From the NCBI GenBank assembly GCA_964632795.1, contig CAZWEZ010000022.1, positions 1 through 42,959 on the forward strand: a stretch of DNA of 42,959 bases, read 5' to 3'. A program made the translations under genes and the position numbers. The notes under the pieces are model-generated. The model saw nothing but the letters and a program-made list of their open reading frames with translations. It had not been told where the DNA came from and did no database searches. Within the stretch, counting starts at the first letter, position 1; the number at the start of each line of letters is the position of its first letter. Of the stretch, positions 1-6,342 are shown one piece after another. This DNA is from CAZWEZ01 sp964632795 (GTDB lineage Bacteria > Pseudomonadota > Alphaproteobacteria > Rhodospirillales > 2-02-FULL-58-16).

Positions 1-187
1 GGTGACATCGTCAAGGCTTTTCGACGCCCTCCGGCGGTACGCCGAGGCGACCGGAACGGCGGCTTTCCAAGGCTTTCGGACGTCGTCGCGTGGCCCTTGT
101 GATGGGCCGCCATCACGGCGGACCACGCTCCTAGCCGAAAGCCTTGGAAAGCCGTCTCTATGGGTCATTATCAGTGCCCCTTGGTAT
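1..187. repeat. MITE-like inverted-repeat element, cut by window start
   Basis: This stretch is a near reverse-complement copy of 30570-30756, of identical length over the visible part, differing mainly in a central loop. Its outer end at 155-187 is a terminal inverted repeat ending in CCCCTTGGTAT. Inside it carries the arms CGGCTTTCCAAGGCTTTCGG and the reverse complement, so transcripts or single strands would fold into a long hairpin. The full element should be about 265 bp, so roughly 78 bp lie outside the window. The terminal TTGGTA is followed by TTA, which is also the complement of the stop codon of the GNAT gene. Open frames across it are by-products of the repeat, not genes. Confidence 0.85.
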
Positions 188-705
188 TAGGCCGCCATCA
201 GGCCGGGGCGGGGACACCTCCACGGCATCACGGGGCCGCAAACGCCGGCGAAGGCGTTGCCGGCCAGCCCCAGCCCCTGCAGGCGTCCGGGCGGCTCGCC
301 CGGCATCGCGATGCCCAGGCCTTCGGCGGGCCGGAACCCGAAGGGCCGGTAGTAGCGTCCGTCGCCGACCAGCAACACCCTCCGGTGGCCGGCCTTGCGC
401 GCGCCCTCGAGGCTGCGCCGGATCAGGCCGGCGCCGATGCCCCGGCCGTGGCGCTCCGGGGCCACTGCAAGCGGCCCCAGCAGCAGCCCCGGGGTCCTCG
501 CCGCACCGATGGTCACGGGCCAGTATGCGATGGTGCCGACGATGGCGGACCGGTCGCGGGCGACCAGGCTCAGGCCGTCGACCGGGGCCACTCCCCGGCG
601 GTAGCGATAGGAGGTCTTGGCGTGTCGTTCGGGGCCGAAGGCCACATCCAGGAGTCGCTCGATGGCGGCGTCATCGTCGGGGTGCTGGTCGGTGATGTCG
701 TACAT
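187..705 (-). CDS. GNAT family N-acetyltransferase (YhbS-like)
   Basis: This gene encodes a 172-residue GNAT-fold acetyltransferase that would transfer an acetyl group from acetyl-CoA to an amine; the substrate cannot be told. Motif A is clear at about residues 77-96 (LGPLAVAPERHGRGIGAGLI), with the R/Q-x-x-G-x-G/A pyrophosphate loop, followed by YYRPFGFRPA as in YhbS-type proteins. The frame is open about 60 codons further upstream, but I chose the ATG at 705 because an AGGAAA ribosome-binding site sits just ahead of it and the residues before it are low-complexity Pro/Ser-rich. The TAA stop coincides with the outer end of the MITE, so the element may have inserted at the stop codon. Bases 706-904 upstream hold no other gene that I can support. 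Confidence 0.85.
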   Translation of the reverse strand: MYDITDQHPDDDAAIERLLDVAFGPERHAKTSYRYRRGVAPVDGLSLVARDRSAIVGTIAYWPVTIGAARTPGLLLGPLAVAPERHGRGIGAGLIRRSLEGARKAGHRRVLLVGDGRYYRPFGFRPAEGLGIAMPGEPPGRLQGLGLAGNAFAGVCGPVMPWRCPRPGLMAA

Positions 706-904
706 CGCGGTTTCCTCGCTGGTATCAGGCGGGCTGGCCGAGGAAAGCGGATCGGAAGATAGGGGGGGAATCAGGACCGCTTCGCTCAGACTCGGACGGC
801 GGCGCGCCGGGGGCGCGTCGGCAACGCTCGTCGTCGTCGGATGCGAAGCGGCGTCATGGGTGTCCTCCGAAGGCCGGGGGTTGTCGGCCATTTCCCAGCC
901 GATG

Positions 905-1468
905 TCAAGAGCCGGACCACCGTGCGAACAGCTCGTGTTCGATATCCAGGTGGTCGAGCGCCTTGCCGAGGGTCTGGCGGACGATGTCGGTGATGGTCGC
1001 CGGCTTGTGGTAGAAGGCCGGGACCGGGGGCAGGATCACGGCGCCGAGGTCGCAGGCCTTGACCATCAGTTCCAGGTGGCCCTTGTGGAGCGGGGTCTCG
1101 CGCACCAGCAGGACCAGCGGCCGGCGTTCCTTGAGGGTGACGTCGGCGGCCCGCACCAGGAGGGTGTCGGCAAAGGAATTGGCGATCCCCGACAGGGTCT
1201 TCATCGAACACGGGGCGACGATCATGCCCCGGGTGCGGAACGAGCCGCTGGCCACCGCGGCGCCGACGTCGCGGGGGTCGTGGACGACCGTGGCCAGGGC
1301 CCCCAGCTCGTCGAGCGTGGTCCCGGTCTCCACGCCAAGCGTCCGCTCGGCGGCGGTGCTGACCACCAGGTGGACCGGCTGGCCCAGCTCGTTGAGCACC
1401 TTCAGCATCTCGACCCCGTAGACGGCGCCCGAGGCGCCGGAGATGCCGAGGACCACGGGCAAGGTCAT
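905..1468 (-). CDS. ubiX: Flavin prenyltransferase UbiX
   Basis: This gene encodes a 187-residue flavin prenyltransferase. The family attaches a dimethylallyl unit to FMN to make prenylated FMN, the cofactor of UbiD-type decarboxylases, for example in ubiquinone synthesis. The N-terminal flavin-binding segment GISGASGAVYGVEML, the central APCSMKTLSGIANSFADTL and the C-terminal RETPLHKGHLELM and PPVPAFYHKP blocks are all family hallmarks, and the length is typical. The frame is open 27 codons further upstream, but the ATG at 1468 has a GGAGGC ribosome-binding site. It diverges from arfB across about 100 bp. No ubiD is visible in the window. Confidence 0.95.
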   Translation of the reverse strand: MTLPVVLGISGASGAVYGVEMLKVLNELGQPVHLVVSTAAERTLGVETGTTLDELGALATVVHDPRDVGAAVASGSFRTRGMIVAPCSMKTLSGIANSFADTLLVRAADVTLKERRPLVLLVRETPLHKGHLELMVKACDLGAVILPPVPAFYHKPATITDIVRQTLGKALDHLDIEHELFARWSGS

Positions 1469-1572
1469 GGAACGCCTCCGTTGGCTGAAACCCGGGCGAT
1501 GATGGCCGTTCCCGGGCTTCGAGACAAGACGGCTCGTGCCTCGGGTCACTGATATGGTGGTAAACTCCAGCC

Positions 1573-1995
1573 ATGATCCAAATAACCCCGTCCATCAGCA
1601 TCGATGAAAGCGAGATCGAAGAACATTTCATCCGCTCTCCCGGTCCTGGCGGGCAAAAAGTGAACAAGACCGAGAGTGCGGTTCAATTGCGCTTTGACGC
1701 TCGGCATTGTTCCGCTCTGTCCAATGCGGCGTTATTGCGACTGAAATCGCTCGCAGGTAGGCGCATGACAAAAGACGGGGTCATTGTCGTCACCGCCAAC
1801 CGATTCCGCACCCAGGAACAAAACCGCCGAGATGCGCTGGACCGACTGGTTGCTTTAATCCGAGAAGCGGGTGAGCCCCCGAATTACCGGCGCCCGACCA
1901 AACCGACCAGGGGTTCCAAACAACGCCGCCTCGACAGCAAACGACGGCAAAGCGATATCAAGAAGGGCAGAGGCAAGGTTAGCCGGCTTGAATAA
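1573..1995 (+). CDS. arfB: Alternative ribosome-rescue factor ArfB (peptidyl-tRNA hydrolase)
   Basis: This gene encodes a 140-residue class-I release-factor-like protein. ArfB enters stalled ribosomes lacking a stop codon and hydrolyses peptidyl-tRNA. The catalytic GGQ tripeptide stands in SPGPGGQKVNKTESAVQLRF (about residues 22-41), and the C-terminus (KPTRGSKQRRLDSKRRQSDIKKGRGK) is the basic tail that the family threads into the empty mRNA channel. There is no codon-recognition domain, which separates it from RF1/RF2. Its base composition is visibly less GC-rich than its neighbours. Its stop lies only a few bases from a solo MITE end and the island boundary, so it sits at the edge of a remodelled region. 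Confidence 0.93.
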   Translation: MIQITPSISIDESEIEEHFIRSPGPGGQKVNKTESAVQLRFDARHCSALSNAALLRLKSLAGRRMTKDGVIVVTANRFRTQEQNRRDALDRLVALIREAGEPPNYRRPTKPTRGSKQRRLDSKRRQSDIKKGRGKVSRLE

Positions 1996-2000
1996 TCGGG

Positions 2001-2024
2001 TTCATTATCAGTGACCGCTGGTAT
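2001..2024. repeat. Solo MITE terminal repeat end
   Basis: This 24-bp segment matches the outer end of the MITE at 164-187 with about four mismatches (ATTATCAGTG followed by GGTAT). No inner part of the element remains between it and arfB. The terminal T abuts the stop codon (TCA on the + strand) of the severed lysR fragment, the same geometry as at the GNAT stop codon. Confidence 0.6.
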
Positions 2025-2296
2025 CAATTATCCTTCTCCAGGCGGACGATCCGGCGCAGGCCGTCGAGGGCCAGGTCGCGGAGGTCCGAATCGTAGGGCG
2101 CGGCGGGAAAGACCACGTAGGCCGGGCGCTTGAACATCGGTTTGCGGGGGACCCGGAACAGCCGTTTGTCGGCGATCAGCGGGCGCACCACCCGTAGCGG
2201 GAAATAGCCCGCCCCCCCGTTCTCGAGGACGTACTGGAGCCCCAGCGAACCGAGGCCGACCGTGATCGCGGGCATCTGGACATCGGGGAAGGCCTG
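2024..2296 (-). pseudogene. Severed 3' end of lysR (left copy of 273-bp direct repeat)
   Basis: These 273 bp are identical, base for base as far as I compared, to 6070-6342, the last ~90 codons plus stop of the intact LysR gene to the right. The match runs from the stop codon inward (residues from about MPAITVGLGSLG to RRIVRLEKDN) and ends abruptly at 2296, after which the sequence is unrelated. The fragment has no DNA-binding domain and no start signal, so it is a remnant. Together with the right copy it brackets the island at 2297-6069. Perfect identity, silent positions included, points to a recent event or to gene conversion. Confidence 0.95.
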
Positions 2297-2765
2297 ATTG
2301 ATGATTTGCGACGAAGACCCGGTCCGGCGTAGTGCCGGGGAAATCCACGGCGAGGAGAAAGCGACAGGAAAGCTGCGTCTGAATGCAGGAAAATATGATA
2401 AAATGGGTTTCCAGGCGCAGTCAAACCTCCAAAATCAGACCTTCCGATGGTTGCTGGAAAATATGGCTACCCCGGAGGGTGCCATAATGGTATGACTTCC
2501 ATGGAAATAGAGGCTATCTGGGGAATGTCAGCTAAAGGGTCGCCTGCTTGCCATCACGGAGTCGGAAGACATACTCTACGTCTTAGCCACCTCAGGAGGG
2601 ACTACAGCCACGCCAGACAATCTCATCGAAAGTGGACCACTTCGATCAAGTTTGTTGCCATTTGGCGAAGCTTAGTTTTCGTTTCCGCGCACATTTTTTA
2701 CCTAGACGATTCAGAGGCTTTTGGCGTCGGCGAAATTTTAGTTTTACTTCAAAGGGGCAGATATA
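2297..2765. other. Left arm of the island, no intact gene
   Basis: These 469 bp separate the severed lysR fragment from the first island gene. No intact gene is supported. An open stretch on the + strand at 2511-2675, ending in TAG, reads like a genuine protein C-terminus (LLAITESEDILYVLATSGGT, later LLPFGEA), but it follows an in-frame stop and has no start codon, so it may be the tail of a decayed gene. I do not recognise its family. The last 100 bp are AT-rich and should contain the promoter for the three-gene operon; AAAGGGG about 9 bases before the ATG at 2766 is the likely ribosome-binding site. Confidence 0.5.
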
Positions 2766-3740
2766 ATGGCAAGGAACCAAAAAAACCCTAGCAAGTCATC
2801 TCAACCTCGCGGTCCAGCGACGGTTCGAACTAATCTGCTAAAGCCGAATCCACACAATCCACGGAAGCTATTTGACCCACTGCCGTTGAAGATCCTTAAA
2901 GAATCGATCGCAAAGGTCGGCATCCTTGTTCCGCTTACTGTTTTCAAAGCCAAGGGATCTGATCATTTCACGATACTGGATGGACAGCGCCGTTGGATAT
3001 GCGCACAGCAGATCGCGTTAACAGAAGTCCCAATCAATGAAATATTTGAACCAACGACCGCTCAAAACATCGTCACGATGTTCCAGATTCATAAACTTCG
3101 AGAAGATTGGGAGCTTATGCCGACGGCGCTCAAACTCGGCGTCCTTATGCATGAACTTGATGAAAAGAAAGATAAGCCGCTCGCCGAACTAACCGGACTC
3201 GACGTTGCTGTAGTAACGCGATGCAAAAAGCTTCTTTGGTACTCTAGTTATTACCAAGAAATGATGCTGTTTGCTGATCCAACAGAGCGAATCAAGGCTG
3301 ATTTTTTTATTGAACTATATCCAATATTAACCGACCGGTTTGTTTCTAGAATGGAATGGTACAGGCGTGACGAGTTTATTAAACGCTTCTTATTCAAATA
3401 TCAGAATAAACTCTCCGAATTTCGCTCAGTGACGGACTTCCGAAAGATCAAGCAATTCATCAGCATTGCCCGTGCAGCGGGCCAAGAAAAGCAATTTGAA
3501 AAGAAATTCAAAGAGTTTGTATTTAATGACGAAATTGGAATTTCCCAATTAGAAATTGGTGCTGCCCGTAAGCACCGCGAAGTTGGAAAGCTTGTAAAAA
3601 TATTAATCGGACTTCACGCCGATCTACAGAATCTTAAAGTATCAGAATTTTTTGGCGAAGAAGAACTCTGGGCGGAACTCGAAAAGCTTGCCAAGCTTAT
3701 AAAGCGGAAGCTTGCCGAAGCAGATAGGCGTTCTCGATGA
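2766..3740 (+). CDS. ParB/sulfiredoxin-fold protein, first gene of island operon
   Basis: This gene encodes a 324-residue protein with an N-terminal ParB-like domain (about residues 20-120). The segment LKPNPHNPRK, then LKESIAKVGILVPLTVF, then DGQRRWICAQQIAL (72-85) follows the ParB box, with the GxRR nucleotide-binding motif retained. The second motif, ENxxRED in ParB, is changed to HKLRED (109-114), so the acidic residue tied to CTP hydrolysis seems missing. A helix-turn-helix-like segment follows (LAELTGLDVAVVTRCKKLL, 139-157), then about 165 residues of charged helical sequence that I do not recognise. ParB-fold domains occur as DNA clamps, nucleases and components of modification systems; a chromosome-partition role is unlikely because no ParA is adjacent. 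Its TGA overlaps the next ATG. Codon use is AT-rich and foreign to the window. Confidence 0.85.
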   Translation: MARNQKNPSKSSQPRGPATVRTNLLKPNPHNPRKLFDPLPLKILKESIAKVGILVPLTVFKAKGSDHFTILDGQRRWICAQQIALTEVPINEIFEPTTAQNIVTMFQIHKLREDWELMPTALKLGVLMHELDEKKDKPLAELTGLDVAVVTRCKKLLWYSSYYQEMMLFADPTERIKADFFIELYPILTDRFVSRMEWYRRDEFIKRFLFKYQNKLSEFRSVTDFRKIKQFISIARAAGQEKQFEKKFKEFVFNDEIGISQLEIGAARKHREVGKLVKILIGLHADLQNLKVSEFFGEEELWAELEKLAKLIKRKLAEADRRSR

Positions 3741-4567
3741 AACGGCCGCTTCGGCGCGGTACTGCGCTCTCGAATAAGAGAATTGCAGGATGGATCGAGG
3801 ACGGTCGTTTTTATAGACACCCCCCTGATGCTTCTGCAATCACGGAGTGGTTAGAACAATTTTCGAAATCAGACCAGGATGTTGCTGCGCGCTTGCTCGA
3901 CTGTGTGCAGGTCGTATCTGAGCAGATAATTCATGTAGGCTACCGAAGCGCCCTTAATAATTTAATGGGTTGGCACATCAATCCTGATTGTCGGGGAGAA
4001 AGGTGGCTTTTTGTCGGTTTTGGAGGCTCTGGTGAAAGCGGCCAAGCAATGCTGCGGATTTTCCGCGAGGCAAACCAAATGACATCTTCGACTCATGACG
4101 ACCTGTTCTGTGGAGCCACCGAACTCCCTGCAATGGAACTTACTGCTGCGGATCACGTCGTCATTATAGATGATTTTTCTGGTACAGGCAGGCAGTTACG
4201 CGTGTCATGGCCGACTCTACTTGAGCTTATTGGTGCAGATGCTTCATGTCACGTTATCTTGACCGCTGCGACGGCTAAGGCTATCTCGGTTATTCAAAAG
4301 TTAGAAAATCTTTCACTAAAAGTTCACATTACCTTGGAAGAAGAGGACAATATATTCAGTTCAGAATGCAAATACTTCAATAAAACAGAAAAATTGTCTG
4401 TAGAAAAATATTGCAAAAGAGCAAATCGCAAAACTCCCAAGGGGTTTGGCTGTTGTGGATTGCTTTTTGTTCTGAGTCACAAAACGCCAAATAACACGAT
4501 CCCGATATTGCACGCGTATCACAATGGGTGGCATGGCCTATACCCGCGAGTTTTACCAGCACCATGA
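3737..4567 (+). CDS. Phosphoribosyltransferase-like protein (PRTase-CE type), island operon
   Basis: This gene encodes a 276-residue protein with a type-I phosphoribosyltransferase core. The PRPP-binding loop is unmistakable at residues 141-154 (VVIIDDFSGTGRQL: two acidic residues, then S/T-G-T-G). Upstream, FVGFGGSGESGQAML (92-106) is placed like the pyrophosphate loop. The C-terminal block HKTPNNTIPILH (248-259) and the final W..LYPR match what I remember of PRTase-like proteins of conflict systems (PRTase-CE). It is not a recognisable purine or pyrimidine salvage enzyme. It could bind or consume PRPP, or transfer a ribosyl-phosphate to a nucleic acid or protein; the substrate is unknown. 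It overlaps both neighbours by the four bases ATGA, so all three proteins are probably made in linked amounts. Confidence 0.8.
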   Translation: MKRPLRRGTALSNKRIAGWIEDGRFYRHPPDASAITEWLEQFSKSDQDVAARLLDCVQVVSEQIIHVGYRSALNNLMGWHINPDCRGERWLFVGFGGSGESGQAMLRIFREANQMTSSTHDDLFCGATELPAMELTAADHVVIIDDFSGTGRQLRVSWPTLLELIGADASCHVILTAATAKAISVIQKLENLSLKVHITLEEEDNIFSSECKYFNKTEKLSVEKYCKRANRKTPKGFGCCGLLFVLSHKTPNNTIPILHAYHNGWHGLYPRVLPAP

Positions 4568-5793
4568 CCATTGATTTCACATATATGGGAACTAAGCGCC
4601 AGATTGCTGGGCAAGTAGCTGAAGTTATTTCCCGAGCTCCCCCTGGCCCGCTGCTTGATGCATTTGCTGGGATATCAGCCGTAGGAACGGCCGTTGAACC
4701 AGAGCGGTCTGTTTGGTGCAACGACATTCAATACTTTGCTTACAACGTAGCACGATCATATTTTACCGCTCGCCACCCGCCGAAAGTAACGCCCGAGGCG
4801 GTCAGTAAATGCCGGTATCTTTTCGAGAAAAATCGGAAAGTTCTCTGTCATACTTTAGAATCTGTGCTTGCCAGAGAGAGGCGAGCATACGATTCCGTTG
4901 ATCTCAACCAGATCTGCAAAGTTTCTAACCACCTTAGAAAACGAAGTGTAGCAGCCTGCGCTGAGCAGTTACGGATAGCTTATCGCCTTGATCGACAGCG
5001 TTTTCCGTATTGCCTTTTCACGGGTGCTTATGCTGGCGGATACATTGGTCTAAAACAAGCAACAGAGATCGATTCACTGCGCTTCGCAATTGATAGCCTT
5101 GCTTGTCAGAATTTGATAAATGCTGATACCCACAGATGGATGATACTTGCACTTTGCCGCGCCCTCGCGAGAGTCGCGAATACCACAGGCCACTTTGCTC
5201 AATACTTAGCTGTTAAAGAACATACCAAACACCGATTTCTCGCAAAACGACGTAGATCGATTTGGCTGGAGTGGCAAAGTGCGCTTGACGGCATGTACCC
5301 ACACGGGACCAAGGAGTGGCGGCGAACGAATCGTGTTTTTCGGAGTGAGGCCATTCATCTTCTACGACGATTATCGCGACATAAGGTCCAACCATCTGTC
5401 GTCTATTGCGATCCACCCTACACGAGCGATCATTACTCACGCTACTACCATTTGGTAGAAACGCTTTTGTTGTATGATTACCCTAAGATCGAATCAAAGG
5501 GGCAATATAGACCCGATCGGTTTTATTCTTCGTTTTCGATCAAAACCCAAGTATATCAGGCTTTTAAAGACTTGATCAAAGCCGCTTCACAATTAAAATC
5601 AACACTTGTCTTGAGTTACCCAGACTGTGGGCTGCTATCAGATCCTCGAGAGATTCTTGTTCAGCTATTGCAAGAACAGTTTCCTAAGGTGGAAGTGGCT
5701 GCAGAGTTGCCTCATGAGCATTCAACCCTTGGAGCATCAAACGGTGTTGAAAGTTCCCGGGTCACGGAGTTGCTGTTTTTGGCAAGAAGATAG
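4564..5793 (+). CDS. D12-class N6-adenine DNA methyltransferase, island operon
   Basis: This gene encodes a 409-residue DNA adenine methyltransferase of the Dam/D12 class. Residues 7-13 (YMGTKRQ) correspond to motif X, LLDAFAGISAVG (30-41) is the SAM-binding motif I, WCNDIQ (51-56) supplies motif II, and CDPPYTSDHYSRYYH (from 282, DPPY at 283-286) is catalytic motif IV, so the enzyme looks active. At 409 residues it is longer than Dam (about 270); the insert between motifs II and IV probably holds a target-recognition or partner domain. I chose ATG 4564 because it overlaps the upstream TGA as ATGA and begins right at motif X; an upstream ATG at 4528 is in frame but inside the previous gene. 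No restriction endonuclease accompanies it. Confidence 0.88.
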   Translation: MTIDFTYMGTKRQIAGQVAEVISRAPPGPLLDAFAGISAVGTAVEPERSVWCNDIQYFAYNVARSYFTARHPPKVTPEAVSKCRYLFEKNRKVLCHTLESVLARERRAYDSVDLNQICKVSNHLRKRSVAACAEQLRIAYRLDRQRFPYCLFTGAYAGGYIGLKQATEIDSLRFAIDSLACQNLINADTHRWMILALCRALARVANTTGHFAQYLAVKEHTKHRFLAKRRRSIWLEWQSALDGMYPHGTKEWRRTNRVFRSEAIHLLRRLSRHKVQPSVVYCDPPYTSDHYSRYYHLVETLLLYDYPKIESKGQYRPDRFYSSFSIKTQVYQAFKDLIKAASQLKSTLVLSYPDCGLLSDPREILVQLLQEQFPKVEVAAELPHEHSTLGASNGVESSRVTELLFLARR

Positions 5794-5794
5794 T

Positions 5795-6016
5795 TTAAAT
5801 CAAGCGCGTGGCATTTGAACTCGCTTGACTTGACCGGCTTTCGACGAAATGTAGCCTCGTCCGCGTCCGTTGGACGGATTTCCCGAAACGTTTATCGTTG
5901 ACCTCGATTTCGGCTGCTATGTAATCAGAAACTAGGATTGGCAATTCCCTGGCCTTCTCTTCGTTTGTGAGCCCGCTTGCCACGGCCAACCCAATGGCAT
6001 AGCCCATACGATGCAC
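5795..6016 (-). CDS. Hypothetical 73-residue protein at right edge of island
   Basis: This frame of 73 codons starts with GTG at 6016 (or ATG at 6007) and ends tail-to-tail with the methyltransferase gene. The frame stays open upstream to a stop near 6058, next to the lysR repeat, so it may be the 3' remainder of a longer gene cut at the island boundary. The first half (MGYAIGLAVASGLTNEEKAR, then LPILVSDYIAAEIEVNDKRF) has the look of real protein with amphipathic helices. I do not recognise the family. No convincing ribosome-binding site is visible. Confidence 0.35.
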   Translation of the reverse strand: MHRMGYAIGLAVASGLTNEEKARELPILVSDYIAAEIEVNDKRFGKSVQRTRTRLHFVESRSSQASSNATRLI

Positions 6017-6069
6017 CAGAACTGCGAACCTGAATTTCTGGTTTGGTGTCTTTCCACGTTAATAGTCTC

Positions 6070-6342
6070 TCAATTATCCTTCTCCAGGCGGACGATCCGG
6101 CGCAGGCCGTCGAGGGCCAGGTCGCGGAGGTCCGAATCGTAGGGCGCGGCGGGAAAGACCACGTAGGCCGGGCGCTTGAACATCGGTTTGCGGGGGACCC
6201 GGAACAGCCGTTTGTCGGCGATCAGCGGGCGCACCACCCGTAGCGGGAAATAGCCCGCCCCCCCGTTCTCGAGGACGTACTGGAGCCCCAGCGAACCGAG
6301 GCCGACCGTGATCGCGGGCATCTGGACATCGGGGAAGGCCTG
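6070..6342. repeat. Right copy of 273-bp lysR direct repeat
   Basis: This segment is identical to 2024-2296 at a constant offset of 4046 bp. Here it is continuous with the rest of the intact lysR gene. The repeat begins exactly at the TGA stop codon of lysR and ends in mid-gene; beyond it the two copies diverge completely (GCTGAAGCC here, ATTGATGATT at the left copy). Confidence 0.95.

Larger units (their letters stand above)
2024..6342. mobile_element. Genomic island bracketed by 273-bp lysR direct repeats
   Basis: The inserted segment 2297-6069 (about 3.77 kb) has a much lower GC content and different codon use (many AAA, ATT, TTT and AGA codons) than the high-GC flanks. The direct repeats at 2024-2296 and 6070-6342 are copies of the lysR 3' end. 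The geometry matches either Campbell-type integration of a circle carrying a lysR 3' fragment or an element that brings a replacement gene end and displaces the old one. No integrase, transposase or recombinase is visible inside, so mobility would have to be supplied in trans or by homologous recombination. The cargo is a ParB-like / PRTase-like / DNA methyltransferase operon. A chimeric assembly join at the repeat is an alternative that only reads can exclude. Confidence 0.8.

Noticed and set aside
2..190. Small open frame in the repeat at the window start, similar to one at 30513-30815
   Set aside because: The two peptides are alike only because both lie in copies of the same MITE; no ribosome-binding site and no independent evidence of coding.
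187..891. Longer version of the GNAT gene starting at 891
   Set aside because: The extra 62 residues are low-complexity and lack a ribosome-binding site, whereas ATG 705 has AGGAAA upstream.
2766..3740. Chromosome or plasmid partition ParB
   Set aside because: No ParA gene or parS-like cluster is adjacent, the second ParB motif is degenerate, and the coupled genes are a PRTase-like protein and a methyltransferase.
2297..6069. Classical type II restriction-modification system
   Set aside because: Only the methyltransferase is recognisable; neither coupled partner looks like a restriction endonuclease, though the ParB fold could have nuclease activity.
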